From Chthonomonadaceae bacterium (GTDB taxonomy: Bacteria; Armatimonadota; Chthonomonadetes; Chthonomonadales; Chthonomonadaceae), in assembly GCA_025352825.1 (NCBI GenBank), contig JANXSG010000084.1, positions 1-34,877 on the forward strand: a stretch of 34,877 bases of DNA, given 5' to 3'. Each line of letters opens with the position of its first letter. Positions within the stretch are counted from its first letter, which is position 1. Made by a program: the position numbers and the translations under genes. Of the stretch, positions 25,484 through 32,510 are shown one piece after another. The notes under the pieces were generated by a model. That model saw only the letters and a list, made by a program, of their open reading frames with translations. It was not told the origin of the DNA and did no database searches.

Positions 25484-25513
25484 ATTATGACGCTATTATC
25501 GAGAATGCGTCAA
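25484..25513 (-). promoter_or_regulatory. Probable promoter of the five-gene cluster
   Basis: On the minus strand TTGACG (25513-25508), 18 bp, CATAAT (25489-25484), about 85 bases before the WD40/cytochrome ATG. The inverted repeat GACGC...GCGTC covers the spacer and could be an operator. The intergenic stretch 25443-25676 has no other feature I can support. Confidence 0.55.
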
Positions 25514-25676
25514 CATGGGAGGTGTGCGTTGTGCCATGATTTGAATAAGATAGATATTTTTGAATCTGGATGTCCCCGATTAGGAAAACCTCCCTTGATT
25601 GGTGAACTTTTGAGTATCCGGCGTACTAGCATCTATGAGATAAGCCTGATATGATATGAAATTATAAGGAACGAAC

Positions 25677-26426
25677 ATGATGGACTTAACAGGCAGGACT
25701 GCTTTGATCACAGGCGGAGGCACCGGATTAGGCCGCGAAATTGCACTTCTTTTAGCTCGTGAAGGGATGAACATCAGCATTGCCTATTCGCGTTCGAAAC
25801 AACAGGCGGATCAGACGGTAGTCGATTTGCAATCGTTGGGTGTCCGCGCTGAGTCATTCCAGGCCGACCTTATTAAATCTTCGAATGCGATTCGTCTTGT
25901 GGAGGAGTGTGCTAATTCGTTCGGTAGGTTAGACCTGTTGATACATAATGCGGGAACGACACAGTTCATTCCTTTTTCCGATCTGGATAGTGTTGATGAG
26001 ACAATATGGGATGATATTTTCGCCGTCAATGTACGATCGGCTTTCTTCATGGCACGTGCTGCTGCGCCATTGCTTCGTATAAATCCCGATGGCCAGATCA
26101 TCATGACGAGCTCCATCGCAGGACTATCTCCACGAGGGAGCAGCCTGCCCTATAGCGTCTCGAAAGCGGCCCTCATTCAGCTTACCAAATGCCTTGCCGT
26201 TGCGCTTGCTCCAGACATCAGAGTGAATACTGTCGCACCAGGGCTGCTAGAGACTCGGTGGGTAGAAGGATTTGCACCAGAACGACTGGAGAATATGAGC
26301 CAGGCGGCGTTGCTAAAAAAACATACCAGTGTGCAGGATACCGCAGAAGCTTTTGTAATGTTAGCGAAAAATTCAAGTATCACGGGTCAAACTTTTATTG
26401 TGGATGCGGGTCTCATCTATGCCTGA
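25677..26426 (+). CDS. SDR-family NAD(P)-dependent oxidoreductase
   Basis: A 249-residue classical short-chain dehydrogenase. The cofactor motif TGGGTGLG is at residues 12-19 and NAG at 91-93. The catalytic Ser is at 145/146 (MTSSIAG) and YSVSK gives Tyr159 and Lys163. The C-terminal TGQTFIVDAGLIYA is typical of FabG-like members. AYSRS after the second beta strand is compatible with NADP, as an inference. AAGGA lies six bases before the ATG. It is not closely similar to the dehydrogenase at 1107-1865 and stands alone, divergent from the five-gene cluster and upstream of the gspE-like gene, which has its own promoter. Confidence 0.92.
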   Translation: MMDLTGRTALITGGGTGLGREIALLLAREGMNISIAYSRSKQQADQTVVDLQSLGVRAESFQADLIKSSNAIRLVEECANSFGRLDLLIHNAGTTQFIPFSDLDSVDETIWDDIFAVNVRSAFFMARAAAPLLRINPDGQIIMTSSIAGLSPRGSSLPYSVSKAALIQLTKCLAVALAPDIRVNTVAPGLLETRWVEGFAPERLENMSQAALLKKHTSVQDTAEAFVMLAKNSSITGQTFIVDAGLIYA

Positions 26427-26449
26427 TCGAATCAATAATTCGAACGTAC

Positions 26450-26478
26450 TTGTTATCAGCATACGTCGGTGTTATAAT
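26450..26478 (+). promoter_or_regulatory. Promoter of the GspE-like ATPase gene
   Basis: TTGTTA (26450-26455), 17 bp, TATAAT (26473-26478), followed by a leader of about 50 bases that ends in the ribosome binding site AAGGAGTG before ATG 26537. Confidence 0.75.
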
Positions 26479-26536
26479 AGAGCAATAGATGGTTTGAAAT
26501 TTCGTCAACCCGTAAAGATATCAAGGAGTGTGAACC

Positions 26537-27805
26537 ATGTCCCAGGCGCCGACCAGAACGGGAGCCCCTCCCCAATTCAGAATTATCCTCCGGGAATCGG
26601 GTGTGGCTCGGGAGATGGGAGGAGACCTAACCGAGGCAGTCACAGCAGTTGACTTTCTGATGCGTAAGGCGCTCGATCTTGGCGCATCCGACGTTCATCT
26701 TCAGCCTGAAAGAGGCCGTCTGCTCGTGCGCTATCGAATAGACGGAATCATGCATGATGTCGGACAGTACAGTGCCGAAATTGTGCCGAATATCCTCGCA
26801 CGCCTCAAACTCTCCGCCGGTATGCATATCGATGAACGCCGCGAACCTCAAGATGGCCGCGTAGATATGGAGTACGGCACACGCAAACTCAGCGCTCGTA
26901 TGTCCGTCATGCCAATGCTGAACGGTGAGAAGATCGTTATGCGTATCCTGGACCCCATGGGCGCTCGAGTCGAACTCGAAAAGCTTGGGATGCCGCCGGA
27001 TGTTCTGCAGAAGTGGCGGACTATTGTACTTGGTTCCTACGGGTTGATCCTTGTCACCGGCCCTACAGGCAGCGGAAAAACATCCACTCTCTACGCATCG
27101 ATCAACCAACTTGATGCCGTAAGAAAGAACATCGTTTCAGTTGAGGACCCGGTGGAATACGAATTTCCGGACCATATCACCCAGGTTCAGGTATCGGAGA
27201 AACTGACCTTCCCCAGGGTGATGCGATCATTTCTGCGGCAGGACCCAGATGTGATGCTAGTAGGCGAGATGCGAGATCCGGAATCACTACAGATTGGCAT
27301 TCAAGCAAGCCTCACGGGCCACCTTGTAATGACATCACTCCACACAAACAACGCGATTGAGACCATCGGCCGTATGATGGATATGGGCGGAGAGCCTTAT
27401 ATCATTGCCTCAACCATGCAGGGGATTATGGCGCAGCGGCTGGTTCGAACAATCTGTACAAACTGCAAAGTGCAGTATCTGCCGCCGGCAGATGAACTCA
27501 TTGAGATCGGCCTTGATCCTGCCCGTATGGAAGGCAGGCCTTTCTATAAAGGGAATGGCTGTGATATCTGCAGGCAAACGGGCTATAAAGGCCGTGTCGG
27601 GATTTTCGAAATACTGGTGAGCACTCCAGATCTTCGTGAACTTATTGCCCGCAGAGCCAGCGTGGGGCAGATCCAGGAGTATTGTAAAGCCAAAGAGGGT
27701 ATGCGAAGTATGCTGGATGACGGCTACGACAAAATTTTTAGAGGCATAACGACCTGCAGAGAGGTCTTTAACGCCGTCAACTCATCATTGAGCAGTGGGG
27801 GTTAA
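26537..27805 (+). CDS. GspE/PilB-type secretion or pilus assembly ATPase, short form
   Basis: A 422-residue AAA-type ATPase that powers type II secretion or type IV pilus assembly. The N2-type domain begins near residue 33. Walker A is GPTGSGKT (175-182), the Asp-box region is SVEDPVEYEFP, the Walker B region is PDVMLVGEMRD with Glu244, and SLHTNNA is the His-box. A zinc finger is formed by Cys307, Cys310, Cys342 and Cys345. It lacks the N-terminal MshEN/T2SSE_N domain, so it is shorter than usual PilB/GspE (about 550 residues). AAGGAGTG precedes the ATG. Downstream and convergent is a broken GspF-like gene, suggesting a former or remodelled pilus locus. Confidence 0.93.
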   Translation: MSQAPTRTGAPPQFRIILRESGVAREMGGDLTEAVTAVDFLMRKALDLGASDVHLQPERGRLLVRYRIDGIMHDVGQYSAEIVPNILARLKLSAGMHIDERREPQDGRVDMEYGTRKLSARMSVMPMLNGEKIVMRILDPMGARVELEKLGMPPDVLQKWRTIVLGSYGLILVTGPTGSGKTSTLYASINQLDAVRKNIVSVEDPVEYEFPDHITQVQVSEKLTFPRVMRSFLRQDPDVMLVGEMRDPESLQIGIQASLTGHLVMTSLHTNNAIETIGRMMDMGGEPYIIASTMQGIMAQRLVRTICTNCKVQYLPPADELIEIGLDPARMEGRPFYKGNGCDICRQTGYKGRVGIFEILVSTPDLRELIARRASVGQIQEYCKAKEGMRSMLDDGYDKIFRGITTCREVFNAVNSSLSSGG

Positions 27806-28073
27806 GAACTGATACGCACCAGTAAAATACGGTCTGGATTCGCTGTATCCGGAAGTTGAAAACTCCCGGTATCAAAAAGCAGGCGACTTTCAGACGCACT
27901 TCCCCGCCCGTAGGCTAGTTGGCCGCAGACCTCCCCTACGGGTACTTCAGTGCCCGTATAGGATTAGGCGATAGCTTCCTCGTCAAGTCGCCGCGAGCTT
28001 AGTTCTTCACTGTAACGGCTCAAATCCCGCAAATCTTCAGCAGACCAGGTATCGGAAATATCGATTGGTGCAA
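27806..28073. other. Intergenic region with alternative hairpins and a coding-like tail
   Basis: CCTACGGG at 27935-27942 can pair either with CCCGTAGG at 27907-27914 or with CCCGTATAGG at 27953-27962 (two-base bulge), so the two stems exclude each other. No T run follows. On the minus strand, 28080-27964 reads IDISDTWSAEDLRDLSRYSEE without a stop but also without a start codon, one frame away from the GspF-like reading frame. It may be the shifted end of that gene or a lost small gene. Confidence 0.45.
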
Positions 28074-28931
28074 TTACTTCGCTTCATTGTTGGGTTTTAT
28101 CAAGCGGTATTCAAGTTCATGCTCGAACAACACAGCAACATCGTACATCACGCTATCTAAGCATCCTCTCATCTGTCCTAGTCCAGCGATTTCCTAAGCA
28201 TACCGAGGAATGAAGTCGAGCTGTGCTACTGGAATAGCGAGCAGGGGTGCGCCCGCTGCGATCTCCTGACAAACATGCAGGAACTCTACGGATTGCTTCA
28301 TAGGTAATAGTGCAGATACTGTATCCATCGCCGGCAAAAGTGCAACCCCTGAAAACAAGAGCATACTAAACGTCTCAAAAAATAGCGATAATGTCACCAT
28401 CTGTTGATATGCGTTTAGATCCGGCCAATCTTCTAGCCTTGGCAGGTTAGCTGGCCTGGTCAGAAACATGAACCTTTCGCCGGCTGGGTGGTCACTTAGT
28501 AATTTCCATTCTCTGGCTATGGCAGTGTGGATACGCCGAAAGATTTCATCTACGGCTCCAGCTGTCTCCCCAGCATGCATCAGTTCGATATAGATTCGAG
28601 AAAAAAGTTCGGGTTGTTTACCCATCGACTTAAAAAGAGATTGTGGGTGCCACCAATCATCCTTATGTTTTTCCCGTTCTTGCTGTGACATCGCCTCACA
28701 TATTGCGAATCCTTGTTCTATTTCTCTTTTAAGATGTTTTGCTCCAGTTCCATATGGAGCTGGGGCATCCTGCAGAATGTCGAATGCGCGTGCCATCCCT
28801 AAATTAGCTTCCTTAAGGGCGGCCAATCTCTGCGTGAACAGAAGCAATGCCAGTGGCTGCGGCAAGTCATTTTGTTCGATTGTGCGCAGATATGGAGTGT
28901 GCGATGTGTTATTCATCTGCTGCTTCGTCAT
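28074..28931 (-). pseudogene. GspF/PilC-like protein gene interrupted by an amber codon
   Basis: The frame from ATG 28931 encodes 245 residues resembling GspF. A first F-domain has LLFTQRLAALKEANLGMARAFDIL and YIELMHAGETAGAVDEIFRRI (Gly-Glu at 121-122). A second half-domain begins FFETFSMLLFSGVALLPAMDTV and reaches IPRYA, then TAG (28196-28194). Continuing in the same frame gives EIAGLGQMRGCLDSVMYDV and FEHELEYRL up to TAA at 28074; this lines up with the GspF segment (I)AVGE.TG.LD...A..YE.EVEY.L without gaps. The usual transmembrane helices between and after the domains are missing. It overlaps the sigma factor gene by 23 bases. Nonsense mutation is the simplest view. Confidence 0.68.
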
Positions 28932-29558
28932 TTCTATGCTCCTTCATTTTATCGATCATTGAATTACCCGGATGACTGCTAAACAAGGCGCTCCCTTCGT
29001 CGAATAGAAGACGCTGCATTTGGCGTTTGGCGCGATAGATTCGACCCTCTACAGTACTAACGCTTACTTCAGTAAATGCTGCGATCTCCATATAGGAATA
29101 GTCTTCCCACACATGCATCAGTAAGGCGAGTCGATTAGCCGCAGACAAAAGAAGGAGCGCTCGATGCAGTTCGCGTTGTTTCTCACCTGATAGCACTATC
29201 TCCAGTGGTGTTGGGGCCTTATCTTTGAGAATCTGACAGATGGGCTCTGTATCCAGTGAACTCGTTTGAAAAGTCCTACGTCGATACCATGTGCTGCAAG
29301 TGTTGGTCGCGATTGTCTTCAACCAGGGCAGGAATAACTCAAGATCATGTAATCTAGGCAGTTTTGCCAGGCTCTCAAAAGGATATCCTGGACCAAATCT
29401 TCCGCCTCAGAAATATTACGAGTACGAAGAAAGGTCATCGCCAATAAAATAGGATAATAGTGATGTACCAGTTGATCGAACGCGGTTTTATCACTCCCGC
29501 ATGAAAGAATCACCTGTTCTGCATTCCATGATGTGCCCATGTTCACTTTGTTATGCAT
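28909..29558 (-). pseudogene. ECF-like sigma-70 family factor with a -1 frameshift
   Basis: Two frames together encode one sigma factor. Frame one (29558 to about 29361) gives region 2: AFDQLVHHYYPILLAMTFL and SEAEDLVQDILLRAWQN. Frame two, from about 29361, continues LPRLHDLELFLPWLKTIATN, then WYRRR and region 4 (HRALLLLSAANRLALLMHVWE, SYMEIAAFTEVSVSTVEGRIYRAKRQMQ), ending at 28909. One base is missing in CAAAACTGCC where AACCTG would be expected. The joined protein would be about 216 residues. The stop lies inside the start of the GspF-like gene, so the two were probably one operon. A sequencing error is possible because the lesion is a single base. Confidence 0.78.
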
Positions 29559-29828
29559 TGTTGTGATCCATATAATATAGGACTCACTTCGGAGCGGAAA
29601 ACTGACGATTCGTGTAACCTATTATTTCGGTGGGAAGATTGTTGTGCTGAGGTGTGTCATAAATCTTGCTGCATTGTGTGTTTCTTAAGTAATAATTCGG
29701 TGAACACATTAGACTGCAGGGAATGTGTCAAGGCCAATTAGTCATATTTCTGTGTGAATTTTATGTAGCATTCTCCATGAGAGTTCGCTTACATAAAATA
29801 CTGTTCTGGGACGACAGACGATGCGGCC

Positions 29829-30145
29829 AGCCCGTCTGCCGTGACCTATGCGGTGACGGCAACCCCATCCGGCACAATTGCAAGATCGACCGCGACCTTC
29901 GAAATCTGCAGGGGATGGCAAAGTGGTATCAACTCACTAGTGTTCTTCGCGCCCATGATACCCGCTATACGCGCCGCAGCCAGCGCATCACCCTTTGGCA
30001 GTTTCTGATCCCGCAAAAGCTCAACAGTCTCCTTCGCCAGCCGAACGAACCCGCTGGCCTCCGCTACTAGAAGCGTATCCACTTTCTCCGAAACATCCAC
30101 CATATGTGCATTTCCGGCTTCATCCAAATGTGTTAGTTTCCCCAT
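29829..30145 (-). pseudogene. moaC: moaC remnant, 3' part missing
   Basis: The first 99 codons match cyclic pyranopterin monophosphate synthase MoaC of molybdenum cofactor synthesis: LTHLDEAGNAHMVDVSEK, KGDALAAARIAGIMGAKNTSELIPLCHP and SKVAVDL. A TAG at 29848-29846 stands where related proteins have Glu, and the frame goes on VTADG before all similarity ends. The second half, with GVEMEAL and TIYDMCKA that carry the catalytic Asp and Lys, is absent (normal length about 160). It therefore cannot be a working MoaC. No other molybdenum cofactor gene is in the window. Confidence 0.85.
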
Positions 30146-30493
30146 TAACCCTCACTTTTTTCGTGAGTCACGCAAAGGCACAAAGACTATGCTGTTAGTT
30201 TATCAAGTTGAGATAACCCAATTTCACTTGTTGTAATTATTGTCATTTCGAAGGATCTAGCCAGTGTTCTTGAGTATATGATTTTGACGTCCTCGGGTCC
30301 CTCGTGTTAGGGATGTGAATAGTATAACAGAGGGGAGATACCCTCTTTACTCACTGCCCAATTAATAGAAGAAAGTCCAATTATTATAGTCACTATGCAA
30401 TAATATCAAGTATATTGAATTAGCTCACTGATAATCATACAATTACATTTCATTTAACATATAAACAAAGAAACTAAATGCTGGTAAGCGATC
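30146..30493. other. AT-rich gene-free stretch before the TIGR04255 cassette
   Basis: No gene is visible. It contains the hairpin CTCAC-TTTTTTC-GTGAG (30151-30167) beside TCACGCAAAGGCACAAAGA, a motif that looks like a dispersed intergenic repeat, and then AT-rich sequence with a promoter at 30415-30443 for the following cassette. Confidence 0.6.
30415..30443 (+). promoter_or_regulatory. Promoter of the TIGR04255 cassette
   Basis: TTGAAT (30415-30420), 17 bp, TACAAT (30438-30443), giving a leader of about 40-45 bases before ATG 30494. In AT-rich sequence such matches arise more easily by chance. Confidence 0.55.
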
Positions 30494-31225
30494 ATGCCAA
30501 TCACCTATTTAAACGCCCCGATTATCGAAGCAGTTATTGACCTTAGAATTTCGCTTCCAAATGAATTCGACGTGTCATCATTCGATATTTTGGATGCTGA
30601 ATTGAGCATTGATTTACCAAATAAATCTAATTTTACAATCACTACAGCACAGTTTCAATCAAACGAACCTCAATCAGCTACTATCGATAAACAACATTCT
30701 GGATATCGTTATGAGAGCTCAGATAAGAAGAAAATACTTATAATGAGTAAAGAGGCGTATACTTTCAGTCATTTAGCACCATATGTAAGCTGGGACAATT
30801 TTCATTCAGAAGCACAAAAATTTTGGAAGTTGTACAAAAAGATTTCCAATCCCGTTTCAATCAATAGATTAGGTTTGAGATATATAAATCGTATTGACTT
30901 TCCTATGCTCGAAAGACTTAATATGTATCTCAAACTCTATCCAACGGTACCCGATATTCCTAATCGCCCAGCTCTCGGATTTTATATGCAGTTACAAGTT
31001 CCGCAACCTGATATTGATGGTATGCTGATAATCAATGAAGCAAGAGTTGATGCAGAGAATCCTGACATTTTTTCAGTACTGATAGACATAGATGTATTTC
31101 GAGAAAAAGTAATAGAGGCGTCAGATGATTGGCTTGCATGGGATATTTTCGAGCAACTCAGAAATCGAAAGAACCTGGTATTTGAAGAGATTATCACTCA
31201 AAAAACACGGGAATTATTATCATAA
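30494..31225 (+). CDS. TIGR04255 family protein
   Basis: A 243-residue protein I assign to the TIGR04255 family, which is sporadically distributed and of unknown function. The N-terminal YLNAPIIEAVIDLRISLP matches the usual Y.N.PI.E..ID.RF opening. SHLAPYVSWDNFHSEAQKFWKLY and the strongly typical INRLGLRYINRIDFP follow in the middle. There is no signal peptide or membrane segment, so it should be cytoplasmic. The gene is AT-rich relative to the flanks, has a weak GGTAAG before the ATG, and its TAA overlaps the next ATG by one base (TAATG). With the next two genes it forms a tight cassette. Sporadic distribution and low GC suggest transfer. Confidence 0.82.
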   Translation: MPITYLNAPIIEAVIDLRISLPNEFDVSSFDILDAELSIDLPNKSNFTITTAQFQSNEPQSATIDKQHSGYRYESSDKKKILIMSKEAYTFSHLAPYVSWDNFHSEAQKFWKLYKKISNPVSINRLGLRYINRIDFPMLERLNMYLKLYPTVPDIPNRPALGFYMQLQVPQPDIDGMLIINEARVDAENPDIFSVLIDIDVFREKVIEASDDWLAWDIFEQLRNRKNLVFEEIITQKTRELLS

Positions 31226-31770
31226 TGTTTATTCAGCAGACTCCAGCCACTAAAAATCAGACAGTAGTACTTAATATTCCATCTAAGACAAATACACCAG
31301 AAAATGATAGTTTGAGATCTATCCTTGAAGCACAATCTTCCGGCAATTTCTATAGACTATCTCGGACGGAAGTAATCATACCTAAACAATCAGATATCAC
31401 AAGTCCCCTCAGCTATACTTTTGATCAGTTGGACAAGTTATATGACTTAGAAGAGAATTGGAATGGATATGAAGTTGCTTCTCCAAATCCTGATGCGATA
31501 GAACATGCACGATCATGGATCGGAAAACTCTATCTCGAAACACAAGAGAAAAAACTTCGCTGGATAAAACCACATGTAACTGCAAATGAAGAAGGAAACG
31601 CTGTATTTGAATGGGCGAAAAATAAAAGGAGGATTGTTATATACGTGAGTCCTAAAAATGTGGATTTTCTTAAAATTTGGGGACCAAATATCCTTGACGA
31701 GATGATTGATGGTGAAGCAATGAATGGAATTTCGAGGTTGAGTATATGGGAATGGCTTCTGGAGCTCTGA
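31225..31770 (+). CDS. Uncharacterised protein, middle gene of the TIGR04255 cassette
   Basis: A 181-residue soluble protein I cannot assign to a named family. Residues 1-60 look disordered (Thr/Asn/Ser-rich). A compact domain follows: FDQLDKLYDLEENWNGYEVASPNPDAIEHARSW, with the W(N/D)GY.A.P motif, then a beta-rich part WIKPHVTANEEGNAVFEWAKNKRRIVIYVS and a C-terminal helix. I have an impression that proteins with this WDGYGAP-like motif occur beside other uncharacterised genes in many phyla, but I cannot name them. It is translationally coupled to the TIGR04255 gene (TAATG) and lies three bases before the third gene, so the three products probably act together. Confidence 0.7.
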   Translation: MFIQQTPATKNQTVVLNIPSKTNTPENDSLRSILEAQSSGNFYRLSRTEVIIPKQSDITSPLSYTFDQLDKLYDLEENWNGYEVASPNPDAIEHARSWIGKLYLETQEKKLRWIKPHVTANEEGNAVFEWAKNKRRIVIYVSPKNVDFLKIWGPNILDEMIDGEAMNGISRLSIWEWLLEL

Positions 31771-31773
31771 TTA

Positions 31774-32274
31774 ATGTCCCAACACTTAGATTTAGCGTAT
31801 ACAGATTTTGTAAAGGATGAAGAATCTTTATATAGGAGTGTATGGCGAAAAGACTACTGCTTTTTTATGAGTGATGAAGGGAATTTATGTCTTTCTGGTG
31901 AAGCATTTGCTGACAAAAAAAGAAAACCATCTGTTTCGCGCAAGCACCTTTGTGAAAATCCCCCATATAGCAAGCTTCCTCGCCTAAGTGACAATGACGC
32001 AGTTGTACTCCTTACAGCAGAAATTATACGAAAGAATGCAAATCCGATAACTCATAAAAGTGGCAAAAACCCGCAAATTAATCATATTATAGATGTGATA
32101 CCGGATATTGAATTACCAAATCATATCTCCCACGCGGTAATCTTTGCAACACCTGATTTTCCCACTGATGGTGCATTTGGTAAACTGAAAAATTCTCTTG
32201 CAATACTCGCTAATGAATGGGCAATCAGGCCGGATGATGAATTTATAGAAGAAATTAAACAGCGTCATATTTAA
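31774..32274 (+). CDS. Uncharacterised protein, third gene of the TIGR04255 cassette
   Basis: A 166-residue soluble protein, unrecognised. The N-terminal DLAYTDFVKDEESLYRSVW is helical. The middle has GEAFADKKRKPSVSRKHLC, a short motif with conserved-looking Ser, Phe, Asp, Pro and Cys positions, and DNDAVVLLTAEIIR. Near the C-terminus VIPDIELPNHISHAVIFATPDF is followed by LAILANEWAIRP. No nuclease, kinase or protease motif was seen. GGAG lies about 11 bases upstream of ATG 31774, inside the end of the preceding gene. It shares the low GC of the cassette. No terminator follows. Confidence 0.68.
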   Translation: MSQHLDLAYTDFVKDEESLYRSVWRKDYCFFMSDEGNLCLSGEAFADKKRKPSVSRKHLCENPPYSKLPRLSDNDAVVLLTAEIIRKNANPITHKSGKNPQINHIIDVIPDIELPNHISHAVIFATPDFPTDGAFGKLKNSLAILANEWAIRPDDEFIEEIKQRHI

Positions 32275-32330
32275 CTTATTACACCTAAATAAGACTAAAG
32301 TATTTTCAATTCCACAAGGTTTGTTATAAC

Positions 32331-32433
32331 TCACAATACGCCGCGGAGCAGTTCGTTGAGATTGAGTGACGCGATTTCAATATCTGGAACACCGTCTAAC
32401 ATGATCTCATAAGCTAACTCGCCTGCGTAACGT
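32331..32433 (-). pseudogene. C-terminal remnant of an unidentified gene
   Basis: On the minus strand a short frame reads YAGELAYEIMLDGVPDIEIA then SLNLNELLRGVL and a TGA at 32333-32331. It looks like the natural C-terminus of a protein, but an in-frame TGA and then a REP-like repeat cut it off upstream. I do not recognise the parent family. Confidence 0.4.
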
Positions 32434-32466
32434 GAGTTATTTATTCAAAAACCTATCAATTTAAAC

Positions 32467-32510
32467 CTCCCCCTTCTCCTGTTTTTGGGAGAGGGGCCGG
32501 GGATGAGGGC
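32467..32510 (-). repeat. REP-like repeat directly after the galM stop codon
   Basis: CCTTCTCCTG-TTTTT-GGGAGAGGGG with a GGGGATGAGGGC tail. It has the same orientation as unit 2 of the paired repeats, and no partner is nearby. It abuts the stop codon of the epimerase gene at 32511. Confidence 0.85.

Noticed and set aside
27806-28073. Known riboswitch in the intergenic hairpins
   Set aside because: No conserved core of a riboswitch class that I know was found and there is no gene downstream on either strand to control.
28194-28196. TAG recoding as an amino acid, suggested by TAG in both the GspF-like and moaC frames
   Set aside because: The moaC frame loses similarity soon after its TAG and the remaining genes are intact, so independent nonsense mutations fit better than a changed code.
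29350-29370. Programmed -1 frameshift in the sigma factor gene
   Set aside because: CAAAAC is not a proper X XXY YYZ slippery heptamer and I see no stem or pseudoknot at a suitable distance; a one-base deletion or sequencing error is simpler.
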